Positions 32,424 through 43,886 are shown, counted from the first letter of the stretch. The stretch is DNA of 64,000 bases from Scolanthus callimorphus (GCA_033964015.1 CM066921.1:29161918-29225917), one strand, 5' to 3'. The notes: a model not told the origin generated them from the sequence alone. Program-made: numbers and translations.

Positions 32424-35400
32424 ATGGAATCAAATGCTAAGAAGTTTCGTGGACATGCGAAGGCGCTCGTCACGAAGAAAATGAAAGAAATCAAAACGCT
32501 AATGGCGAACAGTACGTTAGGTGACATTGATATTATTACATGCAATATGCAAGAACTTGTTAAGCTATTTGAACAGTTTACCGCAGGCCATATGGCATTT
32601 CATGCGCTATTAGAAGGAGAACTTTCTATTTTCGAATCACAGAACTACTATGATTCAGTAGCATCTAAGGTAGAACATCTAAAGAAAACTGTTAATACTT
32701 GGATGGCAGGGGGTGAAGGATTAAGTCTAGAGGGGAAGGAATCGATAGGACCGGACGACTCAGTGTCGCAAACTGCATCTTCATCTAAGAGTTCACTTTT
32801 ATCCGAGGCTCGTGCGAGAGCGTCAGCCAAGAAGGCTGTGATAGAAGCTGAACAGGCAACCCTTAAGCGACTCCAAGATGTAGAATTTGAGGAGCTCAGA
32901 CTGCGGCAAAGGAAACGGGAACTGGAGCTTGAGATGGAGCGAGCGAAGGCAGAGGCTGAAGAAGGCGCATACGCCGAAGCAGAGGCGCGTGAGATTGGCA
33001 TGCTTAATTCACCCGTCCAACTCAGTCCAATCCCAAGTACCATGACGCTACCTACATGGGCGTTTCCAAGTACGACAACTACCCACCCCAAGGCTGAGAT
33101 CCCGCAACCAGACATCAGCTTCAAACCAGAACCTGACACAGCACCACCTGTCAAGCCAGTACCTGTCAAACGAGAACCTGTGACGCAGCAGTTTGTCACG
33201 CCAGAACCTGTCACGCCACATCCTGTCACACCATCACATGTCACGCCACAGCCCGTCACGCAAGCACCCGTCACGCCCCAGCCTGCTGTTCCACATCCGC
33301 CCCAAGTCCAGTACGCCACGCCTTGGCCGGGATACACCCTACCCCCAATAGTGTACACACCACAGCCAACACCCAGTGACCAGTTCATGCAACAACTGGT
33401 ACAACAGCAACAAGAGGCCATAATGTCCCTCACGCTACCGCAACCAGATGTTACATTCTTCAGTGGAGACCCGGGGGAATACTGTGATTTCATCCGAGCC
33501 TTTGAGAATGTGATAGAGAAAAAGACAACTAGCCAGAGTTCCCGCCTGTACTACCTTCTTCAGTACACCAAGGGTCAGGTACAGGAGCTAGTCCGATCTT
33601 GTCTGGCGATGAGCGAAGACACGGGATATCAGGAAGCAAGACGGCTACTGAAGGAGAGATATGGTCAGCCCTACAAAATAGCTACAGCCTGCATTGACAA
33701 GGTGCTGAATGGTCCACCCATCCGCAACGAAGATGGACCTGCTCTACAGAAACTATCCATTCAGCTGACTAGCTGCAAAAACACGCTCACCGAAATAGGA
33801 TATATAAGCAGGCTAGAAAATCCAGAAAGTTTGAGAAAAATAGTAGACCGGCTTCCCTATGCGCTTAAAAACAAGTGGCGCGACATAACAGATTCCATCA
33901 TGCAACGGGAAAACAGGGACCCAGACATCAAAGATGTAACCAAATTTGTGGAAAATAGGGCTAGGGTAGTAAACCATCCTATCTTTGGCAAGATCACAAC
34001 TGATCAAGCTAAAAGCAACCCTGTCAAACAACCTAGGAAAGGTGTAGGCTCATTTGGTACTGAAGGGAAACCACCACAGCAAACGGGAAAACCCAATGAA
34101 AATAAGACTCGCCCTAAGTGTCCTTCATGCGATAGAGAGCATTGGCTCTCACAATGCGATGACTTTAAGAGATTAACTCTTAACGAGCGATATAGGTTAG
34201 TGCAAGCAAAGAAGCTATGTCGCAATTGCCTAGTAACAGGTCATTTTGTGAAGGACTGCGCTAAGAGAAGCTTTTGCCGCATCGACGGGTGCATTAAGAA
34301 ACACTCCACCTTTTTGCACCAAAAGGAACAAAATGAAAGAGCCCAGCCTTCAAGCCACGCAACAGCAAGCACAGCACACTCGACTGAAGAAAGTGAGCCG
34401 GGCACATCACCCACTGATCCTCCAGCAGCAACAAACAGCTATGCTAAAACGCAATCGTTTGAGACGACAGGCAATTTATCTTCCGTTGTAGGATTTTCTG
34501 TTGTACCTGTAAAAGTCAGTGCAAGCGGAAGTAGTAAGAAGGTTCTTACGTATGCTTTCTTAGATTCAGGGTCAAACACTTCATTCTGTACGGAAGAGTT
34601 GCTACAAAAGCTTAAGGTAAAGGGGGAGAAATCAAGTCTCTCTCTGACTACTATGCAAGCTAAAAATAAGCCTATTGAGTGTTCTTTGATTAATCTAGAA
34701 CTAAGCGATCTCTGCGATGGTACATCGGCAAAGTTACCTAAAGTTTATTCTAGACCTAGTCTGCCAGTCTCAGTGGATGCTATTGGCACCCAGGAGGATG
34801 TCAACCGCTGGCCACATTTAAAGGGTATCAAAATCCCTAAGATTAACGCAGAGATAGGCTTGCTCATTGGAAGCGACGCGCCTGAGATACTGCAGCCCAG
34901 AGAGGTGCGAGTAAGTCAAAATGGCGGTCCCTTCGCGACCCGAACTATTTTCGGGTGGGTTCTGAATGGCCCACTAGGAAGACAAGGAGAAAGTTCTCCT
35001 TCGGCTAATTTCATTGAAAGCAATGAAGCGCTAAGTGCGCAGTTTGCAGATTTTTGCAACCACGAATTCAACGACTCCGTTTACGAGCCAAGGGCCTCAA
35101 TGTCTAGAAACGATCTGATTGCTTATGAAATGATGGAGTCAACCGCGACCCTGAAAGAAGGTCACTATGAAATCGGATTGCCATGGAAATGCTACCCTCC
35201 TGTGCTGTACAACAACAAAGTGCAAGCAGAGCAGCGACTGTCTTACCTCAAGAACAAGTTGGGGAAAGATCCACAAGTGCACGAGAAATACACCAAGTTC
35301 ATGGAAGATCTCGTTGTGAAGAAATACGCAGCCAAGGTTAGTGAGGAAGAACTCAAAGAAGCAGATGTGTTTTTCCTGCCGCACCACAATGTAAAAAGTG

Positions 35401-38400
35401 AAACCAAGCCAGACAAAGTTCGTGTGGTAATGGACTGTAGCTGTAAGTATCGAGGCTACTCACTTAACTGTAACCTGCATCAGGGGCCGGATTTGGCTAA
35501 CCTGCTTGTAGGTGTTCTCTCTCGATTTCGACACAAGCAAATTGCTATTCTAGCGGACATAGAGTCCATGTTTTATCAAGTCCGTGTGCGTCCAAACGAG
35601 GATGCTAAGTACCTCAGGTATTTATGGTGGCCAGAGGGCGATCTGGAAAAAGAACCAGAGCAATACAAGATGTTAGTCCACTTATTTGGAGGAGCATCAT
35701 CACCTAGCTGCGTAAATTATGCTTTAAAGAAAACCGCTCAAGACAACAAGTCTGATTTCGATCCAGGAACAGTAAAGACTGTGATGCGCAATTTCTATGT
35801 AGATGACTGTCTGTGTTCCGTTGAGACAGAACAAGATGGAGTTAGGTTAGTCGGCCAACTTAGAGATTTGCTAGCTCGAGGCGGATTTAACTTGACCAAG
35901 TGGATTTCCAACTCTAAGACGGTATTAAATTCAGTACCAGAAGCAGCTAGGGCAGCCTCGGTTAGAGACCTGGATCTGGACAATGCGACCCTTACTGAAC
36001 GAGCACTTGGAGTACAATGGTCGGTAGGTGACGACGTGTTCACGTTCAAGATTGCTCATAAAATCAGACCAGCTACGCGCAGAGGTTTATTGTCAATTAT
36101 CAGTTCAGTGTACGATCCGTTAGGATTCGTTTCTCCTGCAATTCTGCCAGCTAAGGCCATTCTGCAAGGCTTACACACGAAATCGCTAGGGTGGGATGAT
36201 AAAATAGATGACGAAAGTGAAAAGAAATGGGAAACTTGGCTAATCGACCTAAAGAAATTAGAACAATTTGCAATTCCTCGTTGTTTCAAACCAAAAGACT
36301 TTAGCGATGTCCATTATGAACTACACCACTTCAGCGATGCGTCAACTGTAGGTTACGGCGCAGTCTCATACCTACGCGTTATAAACTGTGATGGCAGAAT
36401 TCATTGCTCTCTCATTATGGCTAAGTCAAGGCTAGCTCCATTGAAAACTATGACTATCCCTAGAATGGAACTTTCCGCTGCAGTTTTAGCGACAAGGCTT
36501 GATCGTATGATTCGGCAAGAAATAGACCTCCCAATAGAAGGTTCAACATTTTGGACTGACAGTACTTGTGTTCTGAAATACATCGAGAACAAGGATAAGA
36601 GATTTCAGACATTCGTAGCCAATCGAGTGGCAGCCATACTCGATCAGTCCACGCCTGCGCAATGGAAGTACTTAGACACCACACTCAACCCTGCTGACGA
36701 TGCGTCCAGAGGTATGTCAGTTGAAGCCTTAATCAATGATGTGCGTTGGGTACAAGGACCCACTTTCTTGAAACTCCCCGAGAACGCATGGCCTAAGCGA
36801 CCAGTAGAAATTGGTCAAGTCAGCGACGAAGACCTTGAAGTAAAGAAATCGCCACAGGTAAATGCTACTAATGCTACTCCCAAAGAAGACGATTACATGA
36901 CTAAGGTGATCGAGCGCTTCTCCTCGTGGTCCCGCCTAAGAAAGGTTTTGGCTTTAGTATTGCGTTACATCAGCAAACTTCGACAACTTGTTAGTCAGCG
37001 CAAAGCAAACGAGAGCTCTAAAGGTCAGAAAACCACGAAAGACGCGCCGCTAAGCGTTTCAGAGCTACACAACGCAGAAGTTATAATCTTGAAATGTGTG
37101 CAACATCAAAGTTTCAAGGAAGAATTGCACGCGTTAAAGTCGTCAAGCAGTAATTGTACGATTAAACAACACAGTGATATCCACAATCTTGACCCTATTC
37201 TGCTAGAAGACGGCCTCATCAGAGTTGGAGGACGTTTACGAAATGCTCCTATATCACATTCAGCTAAACATCCGATTATCCTACCAAAGAAACACCATAT
37301 TTCTAAGTTAATTATTAACTACTATCACCACGCATCAGGGCACTCAGGGGTAGAATACACTCTATCGCTAATTCGAGAGAAATACTGGATAGTTGGAGCG
37401 CGATCAAGTGTTCGCAAGTTATTGCATTCTTGCTTCAGCTGCAGAAGGCGTCAAGCACCTGTTATGCAACAGAAGATGGCAAGTCTCCCAGAGAATCGTA
37501 CAACACCTTCAAAATCAGCTTTCGCATTCACAGGGGTAGATTGTTACGGCCCATTTTACGTTAAACGGGGTCGGACAACTGCAAAGCGCTACGGGGTATT
37601 ATTTACATGTTTAACAATTCGTGCAGTGCACATAGAAATAGTTCACTCTCTGGACACGGAGTCCTTTATTAATGCGTTACGTCGGTTTATTGCGAGACGC
37701 GGTCCACCTGAAGAAATCAGATCGGATAATGGTGGAAACTTCGTGGGAGGAGAGAGGGAGCTACGCGAGGCAGTCGACAGTTGGAATCAACAACAGATTC
37801 ATGATTATCTACTTCAGCGTAATGTTAAGTGGATATTCAACCCACCGGCAGCATCTCACCACGGAGGAGTCTGGGAGAGATGTATCAGAACAGTCAGAAA
37901 AGTTCTGCGAGCGCTACTCAAAGAACAGCTGATGGATGATGAAGGATTAGCTACGCTGATGTGCGAAGTAGAATCAATCATCAACGGCAGACCAATAACA
38001 AAGGTATCGGACGATCCTAAGGATCTGGAAGCACTCACACCAAATCACCTGCTACTTCTACGAGCCGGTAATTCTCTACCGCCAGGCGTCTTCAACAAGG
38101 ACGACATGTACAGTCGGAGATGGCGCCAAGTGCAGTTTCTCAGCAACCTCTTCTGGCAACGATGGATTAAAGAGTATTTGCCTTCTCTACAGCAACGCCA
38201 AAAGTGGAATAAAGTGCAGAGGAATCTGTCAGTCAACGACATCGTCCTACTGTTAGATGAGCATTCACCACGGTCAATGTGGCCGCTAGGACGAGTGCTA
38301 GAAGTCTACCCAAGCACCAAAGATGGGTTAGTACGCTCAGCTAAGGTGAGAACAAGAACATCAGTACTCGTGCGTCCTATTGACAAGATTGTATTACTAG

Positions 38401-38426
38401 AGGCATCCAAAGACGAAGAACAATAG
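32424..38426 (+). CDS. BEL-2 gag-pol polyprotein, 2000 residues
   Basis: A retroelement polyprotein for particle assembly, processing, reverse transcription and integration. In order: helical gag N-terminus (1-110), coiled-coil and Pro/Thr/Val-rich tract with PVTP-type repeats (150-310), DUF1759-type gag (about 340-520), cysteine knuckles (CPSCDREHW, CRNCLVTGHF; 565-635), an aspartic protease with DSGSN near 713, and reverse transcriptase (DIESMFYQVR near 1045, YVDDCL near 1125). RNase H follows (FSDASTVGYG near 1302; WTDSTCV near 1375), then the HHCC integrase zinc region (about 1634-1680), the rve core (GVDCYGPF near 1701, RSDNGGNF near 1765, GGVWER near 1808) and a DUF5641-like C-terminus. 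No stop or frameshift. Confidence 0.95.
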   Translation: MESNAKKFRGHAKALVTKKMKEIKTLMANSTLGDIDIITCNMQELVKLFEQFTAGHMAFHALLEGELSIFESQNYYDSVASKVEHLKKTVNTWMAGGEGLSLEGKESIGPDDSVSQTASSSKSSLLSEARARASAKKAVIEAEQATLKRLQDVEFEELRLRQRKRELELEMERAKAEAEEGAYAEAEAREIGMLNSPVQLSPIPSTMTLPTWAFPSTTTTHPKAEIPQPDISFKPEPDTAPPVKPVPVKREPVTQQFVTPEPVTPHPVTPSHVTPQPVTQAPVTPQPAVPHPPQVQYATPWPGYTLPPIVYTPQPTPSDQFMQQLVQQQQEAIMSLTLPQPDVTFFSGDPGEYCDFIRAFENVIEKKTTSQSSRLYYLLQYTKGQVQELVRSCLAMSEDTGYQEARRLLKERYGQPYKIATACIDKVLNGPPIRNEDGPALQKLSIQLTSCKNTLTEIGYISRLENPESLRKIVDRLPYALKNKWRDITDSIMQRENRDPDIKDVTKFVENRARVVNHPIFGKITTDQAKSNPVKQPRKGVGSFGTEGKPPQQTGKPNENKTRPKCPSCDREHWLSQCDDFKRLTLNERYRLVQAKKLCRNCLVTGHFVKDCAKRSFCRIDGCIKKHSTFLHQKEQNERAQPSSHATASTAHSTEESEPGTSPTDPPAATNSYAKTQSFETTGNLSSVVGFSVVPVKVSASGSSKKVLTYAFLDSGSNTSFCTEELLQKLKVKGEKSSLSLTTMQAKNKPIECSLINLELSDLCDGTSAKLPKVYSRPSLPVSVDAIGTQEDVNRWPHLKGIKIPKINAEIGLLIGSDAPEILQPREVRVSQNGGPFATRTIFGWVLNGPLGRQGESSPSANFIESNEALSAQFADFCNHEFNDSVYEPRASMSRNDLIAYEMMESTATLKEGHYEIGLPWKCYPPVLYNNKVQAEQRLSYLKNKLGKDPQVHEKYTKFMEDLVVKKYAAKVSEEELKEADVFFLPHHNVKSETKPDKVRVVMDCSCKYRGYSLNCNLHQGPDLANLLVGVLSRFRHKQIAILADIESMFYQVRVRPNEDAKYLRYLWWPEGDLEKEPEQYKMLVHLFGGASSPSCVNYALKKTAQDNKSDFDPGTVKTVMRNFYVDDCLCSVETEQDGVRLVGQLRDLLARGGFNLTKWISNSKTVLNSVPEAARAASVRDLDLDNATLTERALGVQWSVGDDVFTFKIAHKIRPATRRGLLSIISSVYDPLGFVSPAILPAKAILQGLHTKSLGWDDKIDDESEKKWETWLIDLKKLEQFAIPRCFKPKDFSDVHYELHHFSDASTVGYGAVSYLRVINCDGRIHCSLIMAKSRLAPLKTMTIPRMELSAAVLATRLDRMIRQEIDLPIEGSTFWTDSTCVLKYIENKDKRFQTFVANRVAAILDQSTPAQWKYLDTTLNPADDASRGMSVEALINDVRWVQGPTFLKLPENAWPKRPVEIGQVSDEDLEVKKSPQVNATNATPKEDDYMTKVIERFSSWSRLRKVLALVLRYISKLRQLVSQRKANESSKGQKTTKDAPLSVSELHNAEVIILKCVQHQSFKEELHALKSSSSNCTIKQHSDIHNLDPILLEDGLIRVGGRLRNAPISHSAKHPIILPKKHHISKLIINYYHHASGHSGVEYTLSLIREKYWIVGARSSVRKLLHSCFSCRRRQAPVMQQKMASLPENRTTPSKSAFAFTGVDCYGPFYVKRGRTTAKRYGVLFTCLTIRAVHIEIVHSLDTESFINALRRFIARRGPPEEIRSDNGGNFVGGERELREAVDSWNQQQIHDYLLQRNVKWIFNPPAASHHGGVWERCIRTVRKVLRALLKEQLMDDEGLATLMCEVESIINGRPITKVSDDPKDLEALTPNHLLLLRAGNSLPPGVFNKDDMYSRRWRQVQFLSNLFWQRWIKEYLPSLQQRQKWNKVQRNLSVNDIVLLLDEHSPRSMWPLGRVLEVYPSTKDGLVRSAKVRTRTSVLVRPIDKIVLLEASKDEEQ

Positions 38427-38565
38427 TTCATCTAGTGTATGGACTTTTAGCTATAGCAAAGGACATTGAATAATGGACATTTTCAATTATCAAATATATT
38501 TCGTTTCAAAAATTTTGTTAGTAAATTGGGTAAAGGCTCGATTTGTCGCCTTTAAGGGGCCGGAA

Positions 38566-39696
38566 TGTTAGTTTTGAAACGCCCCGATTCATTTCCTTTA
38601 CGTAATGTTTTGAAAACTCGACAATCATTCTGCTTTGTCAGAACGTGCTTTCCTTAGAACTATTAGTTTTATCAGCTTAGATAACGTTTTGTGTATTTAC
38701 GCCTCTTTATGTCTTTAATTTGCCGCAAGGAAATTGCTTTTGGCTACGTTATGTTTAGCCGTAGGCAGCGCTTCCGCACCGCTACCAGTATGGGACACGT
38801 TCAGCCCATTTCAAGAGGCATAAATAGCCAAACGAAAACGTGTATTCTTGTTAGTTATGTTTATTTGCTACCCGCTACGATCACATGGAACACCGTCTAC
38901 CGCTATCTTTGGTACGGGCGTAAAAACCAAAGTACGTAAGTTTTACACTTTTCTTGTTTTTAGTTATTTCCTGTGTTGCATATGTCAAATTAGTGAAGTT
39001 CAATGCTATATCTCGCAAACTTACTTGTTTAGTTATTATTGATGTTATGATCGCCATTATCATTGTCATTGACATTTTAGTCACGAAATCAGTTGCACCT
39101 TGAGTGCTGAATCTTAAGTTTCAATGCAACACTACTCCATGTATTAAATTAGGTTATAATATTTAGTATAAGCACAAATAGGCCCAAGCTTGTTTAGCCC
39201 TACCCAGATCGGCTATATGCTGTAATTAAGTTGCAATATTTAGACGTATATACGTGTCAGAAATCAGCATCAAGCCTTATGGAAGATGCATAGCCTTATT
39301 AGTTTTGCCCCTTTTTCCAATATCGGGATGACACATGTAAACGTCTCATTGATCAATACGTTCAATGCTTGTAGTTGTTATTAGTTTTACTTATTTCGTT
39401 AGTTAGGTTAACACTTGTTGTATTCACATTTCAGTTTGAACCCGCATTATTGAATCCGCATACCGCATCTCTATCTGTTTGCCGCATTTGTACTACCGCG
39501 ACTATCTCATATCAACCGCTACTGTTTTGTCATTTTCGCTACCGACTATAAGTAACGCAATAGGTTTAGATCATTATTGTTCATTAAATAGTTTGTAAAT
39601 CAATGGTGGAGTTCGAATCTTTTGCTACCGTACCGCGCTACCCTGTGATTGTTAAGGCTTGAGTATCCGCGACCTCTAGAAGTCTTGGCAACCACA
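38566..39696 (+). repeat. BEL-2 3' LTR
   Basis: 1131 bp copy of 31089-32203 with an extra 16 bp (tgctacccgctacgat region near 38866). Ends in ACCACA directly followed by the CATGG target duplication. Confidence 0.93.
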
Positions 39697-39870
39697 CATG
39701 GGAGCAAATAGGTATTTACCAAAACAGAATCAGGCACCGGTTTTTAGGATAAATAGCCATACTTATCACACTGTTTATGGCAAGCGATTTGACAAGACAT
39801 CGCTCGCATGAAATACTGGGTTAACACGAGAATGTCGTTTCTCTCTTGACGCACCGCTGGCTACAATAGG

Positions 39871-40253
39871 CCTTTATCACGCAATATTGATTAATAATAT
39901 ATAATAGTTATCAGAAAATGATTAGTAAAATTGCAAAGTTTGGTGAAGATTGCTAGAATACTGACTGAGATATGAATTTTCAAAACTTCTGGCTTATTTT
40001 TTACAAGAAATGTATGGGAAGATAAATCGAAACGAGGCTGGACGGGCATCGATGCCCGTCCAGCCTCGACTTGACGTATTTGCCCATACATTTTTTTGTA
40101 AAAAGTAAGTCAGAATTGGAAGTTTTGAAAATTCATATCTCAGTCAGTTTTCAAGTAATTATTTTGAAACTTTGCAGTTTTACTAATACGGATGCGTTGG
40201 ATTTCATTTTCGGATAAGTATTATATATTATTAATCAATATTGCGTGATAAAG
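39871..40253. mobile_element. Foldback element with a perfect 36 bp central palindrome
   Basis: The left arm cctttatcacgcaatattga and the right arm ending tcaatattgcgtgataaagg are inverted copies, continuing inwards through gagatatgaattttcaaaac and its complement. At the centre, 40033-40068 is a perfect 36 bp palindrome around atcgat. No ORF; non-autonomous. Confidence 0.85.
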
Positions 40254-40515
40254 GTCTAAAGACAGTATTGACGGTGAAACATTTTCTGAAATAGGTGTTT
40301 GTCATTCTATTAATATATTCAGAGTACCATATATAAAGGTAGCCACAATCAAAGTGTATATTTGTGACCTAAATTCAGTTTCTCAGTGATGTTTCAATGG
40401 GGAACTAGTCCCTGGGAATCGTCCTCTAGCTTGTACCGATCTTTGGGACAAAATAGAAGATTCTTTCATGTCTCAAATAGAATTACTACGCAAACCACTT
40501 TTAAAGCAGCAGAGA

Positions 40516-40836
40516 TGAGAGTTGACGCATGAGAGCTCATGAGAGTTCCAATTATCATTTACTCTCATCTACTCTCATGAGAGTTGATGAGAGTCAGCGT
40601 GAGCACTAGCAACCATGAGTTTCTGTCCGCGGAGGAAAGCCTGCAGTTCAGGAACTAAATGAACCTGCAGTTCTTTTGGCGGCAGCTGCTGACTGAAAAA
40701 ACTCTCATCCGCGCGATCAAACGGTCAACAACTCAAAGTGTTCAAAGTGCATGAGAGCGGATGAGAGTCGATGAGAGTTCGCGATCAAACGGGAAACTCT
40801 CATCACCTCTCATTAGCTCTCATCACCGTTTGATCC
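40516..40836. repeat. Cluster of 14 ATGAGAG motifs
   Basis: ATGAGAG or CTCTCAT occurs about 14 times in 320 bp, on both strands, together with three copies of gatcaaacgg (one inverted). The two halves are partly inverted relative to each other around a ctgcag-rich middle. It ends 58 bp from PRKDC exon H. It could be a short transposon; function unknown. Confidence 0.6.
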
Positions 40837-40893
40837 CTGCTTAAAAGGTTTGAAGGACCCCAAGTTATGGGTAAACTCTACTTTTTGCTCTAC

Positions 40894-41028
40894 CTTCTTA
40901 GCGAAAGCGTCCAGAGTGTCTGGGTAGATCTCGACAAGTTGGAGTAACCTAGGAAACCTCTTCCGCGCCTCCTCTGAGCCATACGCCATCGCCTTCAACA
41001 CATAGCGTACGACTATCCCAGGGAACAG
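40894..41028 (-). CDS. PRKDC: PRKDC exon H (FPRLLQ segment)
   Basis: 135 nt, 45 codons, between a ccgtttcag acceptor and a gtagagc donor. It reads LFPGIVVRYVLKAMAYGSEE then ARKRFPRLLQLVEIYP and on to FAKK. The NEAR/FPRLLQ-type block is one of the best conserved parts of the DNA-PKcs FAT domain, so this exon anchors the identification. An unusual cluster of ATGAGAG motifs lies immediately downstream in the intron (40516-40836). Confidence 0.95.
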
Positions 41029-43170
41029 CTGAAACGGAAAGGAATTGAAGGTAGTGAGATCCAGGAAGAGAGAAGGAAATTGAGGAGAAAAACTAAAAAC
41101 GTATTAAACCAGTTCAACATTTATGAATGTTTGTTTAATAATTTCTTCATGAACAAGTTTTCAGAACCTGACGAAACAAGGTAAATACTTTTAGAGTATG
41201 CTTAGCGATGTTTCACTTAACTTCGTAAAAAGTTGCATCCTATTAAATCATGTTGAACTGTTCAACAATGACTTAAGCATATTTTTTTAAATTCCAGGGA
41301 CCAGTTCCTGAAAGGTTTGATAAAGTTATCATGGATAAACGTTATCTGTTGTATAGGATTTGTTCTAGATTTATCCGTTGGATAAGCGTTTATCTACTGA
41401 TAACTCTTATCTGACATTCTAGGAAACGGCCCCAGGAATTTTCAAGGCCTTGAATGGCTTTATCAGAATTCCAGGACTTTCCAGGACCGTGTGAAAACAA
41501 TCCTGAAATATGGCGCATAGAAAAAAAGTGAATGTTAAAAATGTTGAAATGATATGACCCTAACCGTGTTACACTTTTTGATAAACCGTGTCACGAAAGG
41601 ACAGTGTCGGTTATTACGAGACGGATAGAGGAAGCGATTGGTGATCTGAATGATGACGACGCCTAAAACATCATGGACAGACTGGAAGCAGCGAGGTGGT
41701 ACTCAATACCGTCACATGCGAGTTTTGCAACATATTTTTCTTTACTTATAACGTTTTGCATTTGGCTATTTTGTACTATCGTTTATAGAGAAATACGTCG
41801 AATTATCTAATTTTCGACTGAATTTGATAAATATTTCTGATAATATGAGCAATTTTATCTCCTTACCGGGTGGGGCCTGGTAACTAGTCAAACGCAAGAT
41901 TCCTTTCTTTTGCAAAAAAATCCACTTGCACTCTCTCAATATCAAAAATGAAGAACTTTTTCTAAACTGTAATGAATTTCTTCCGAATTGAATAAATTAC
42001 AAAAATAACATTGTGAGTTTTAAATCTCGTGTGTTGTAGCCGAAATCTACCTCATTGGTGCGAATGAAATCTCAGATGTATATATTTAAATGGTTTGAGC
42101 AAAAAACCTTGAATTTTTTTAAATGTAAAACGAAGAAATTAGACACAAACTTCGGTAGCAGTCACATTTGCTGTCGTTTGTTTAGATATGCAAATTTTAT
42201 GAAGTGGGGGACAAAACTTTTAGTAAACTTCACGCCATTCCTAAGCTCTCTCAAAATAGGCTATAAGTCCGGGAAATAGACCAAATGACTGCAATTTTAC
42301 TAGACCACACATCTGTAGTTTCTTAGTGCAATAAGGCTTATGGTTATCTATTTATTAGCGGAAATGCAAACCCTGGTCGTATTATTATGTTTTAAATTTT
42401 TGTGGGGGACAATGCTTTCAGTAAACTTCGAAATTTTATATTTCCAAGAACTTTATTTCCGATCTCAGTCAGAATGCCACATTTCGACATAAAAATCTAT
42501 AGACCACAGATGGCTCAGTTTGTTTCATTGCGACATTGCTTATTTTGACAATAAATCTAAAAAACCTGAAATACGCTAAAATTATCAAATTTTTGGGACA
42601 CGAAAATGGCAAAGACGTTTTCAATAATAATATCGAAGAAGATGCATATATTGAAAAAAATACCATATAATTTATTTCATTTAGGATTGGAACTTCGATT
42701 TATGGCAAATTTTGCGTTGTATGTTTTAACCACGAAGAAATAAGTTAAAATATTTTTACACCAGGCGCTGAACGTGTGACGCTGGGACATGCAAATTTGC
42801 ATAAAAACAGAGATATTTATAATGATTTTTCGATCCTGAAAAACTTTTTTCACAAAAATTATTTTATCCAGGGAAAGTTGAGTATTAGGTGCATAGACTT
42901 GTGCTTAGAGAATGAGCTTACTGCAAACCGATGCTTTAAACATCGATTTTAACTGCAAAAAATTGGCGCATTGTCTAAATGTACACCACCTCGCTGCTTT
43001 CAGTCACAACGATTATGGAAAATATTTGTTGTGCCCAATTGGGTAACAGGAAGGGATTTCTTTCTCGAGACAATATTGCATCCTACTTTAGCCCTTCGCT
43101 GAGACAGGTAACGTATCACACGCAGTACAAAAATGAGATATAACAAGACTGCAACGTTCTGAAATTTCAA
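41029..43170. other. Intronic stretch bounded in part by inverted AAGCAGCGAGGTGGT
   Basis: The motif aagcagcgaggtggt occurs at about 41687 and inverted at about 42984, suggesting the ends of a 1.3 kb unit. Inside, gtgggggacaa...agtaaacttc is repeated about 205 bp apart (near 42208 and 42411). Just outside the left motif a frame with one stop reads RRIEEAIGDLNDDDA, possibly a decayed gene. No confident gene. Confidence 0.4.
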
Positions 43171-43886
43171 TTAAGGTATGAGTATACCTTTGAGGGGTCT
43201 CGCGGGGAAAAAATTCGTATCGCGTCACAATTTACACCACAAACTTCGTTCATATATCATTTTAAAGCTAAAAGATTGGTCTATCTAATGAATACTTTTG
43301 TTTTCATTATATTGTACATGAACATATATTTTGTTAGCTCTAAAGAAAAAACGACCGACTTTCTTTAAAAAGTTCCATCTTCTTCCAATTAAATTGCACA
43401 GCTCCAAATATAAGCAAAATCTATTCTTTAGAAGGCGATCTAAAAAAAGGTGTGCGGGATTTTTGATTTTCCTTTTACAACATATTTTATGCTAATTTTT
43501 GTGTTAGCATTGCCAAAAATATCTGTTTTCAACCTTTTTTACGTGATATTTCCGCAAATACGTAAAATATCAATAATCCCGCACACCTTTTTTCAGATCG
43601 CACTCTAAGGAATACATTTTGCAGAAATCTGGAGCTTTGAACATTAACTGGAAGTGGCAGGAACTCTTAAAAAGCAATAATTGGTACTTTTCCTCTGAAG
43701 CACAAAATGACGAAAATGATCCATCAGATTACCGTTGCAAAGAAATATACCACTTAGTAAGTAAGGCCATTCCATAAGCTTTAAAACGATATATAATTGG
43801 CCCTTGTAGTGTAACTAATGACACGACAGTGATTTTTTTTCGCGAAAAAGTGACATCCCTCGTGCAAAGGTATACTCATACCTTAA
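43171..43886. mobile_element. TTAA-flanked 716 bp foldback transposon
   Basis: Starts TTAAGGTATGAGTATACCTT and ends with aaaggtatactcatacctta then a. Inner arms also pair: aaaaaaggtgtgcgggattt near 43443 with its complement near 43575. TTAA at both termini and no coding capacity. Shares the TTAAGG terminus with 15826-17543 and 53628-55033. Confidence 0.82.

Larger units (their letters stand above)
31089..39696 (+). mobile_element. BEL/Pao LTR retrotransposon BEL-2, apparently complete
   Basis: 8.6 kb element with two LTRs (1115 and 1131 bp) and a CATGG 5 bp target duplication (31084-31088 and 39697-39701). One long uninterrupted gag-pol frame lies between. A purine tract aaggggccggaa precedes the 3' LTR. 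It lies in the PRKDC intron between exons H and I, antisense to the gene. Everything needed for autonomous transposition appears present, so it may be recently active. Confidence 0.95.

Noticed and set aside
32648..33493. 281-codon open frame on the minus strand
   Set aside because: It is antisense to the Pro/Thr-rich gag region of BEL-2; the cysteine/glycine-rich repeats only mirror PVTP-type repeats on the coding strand.
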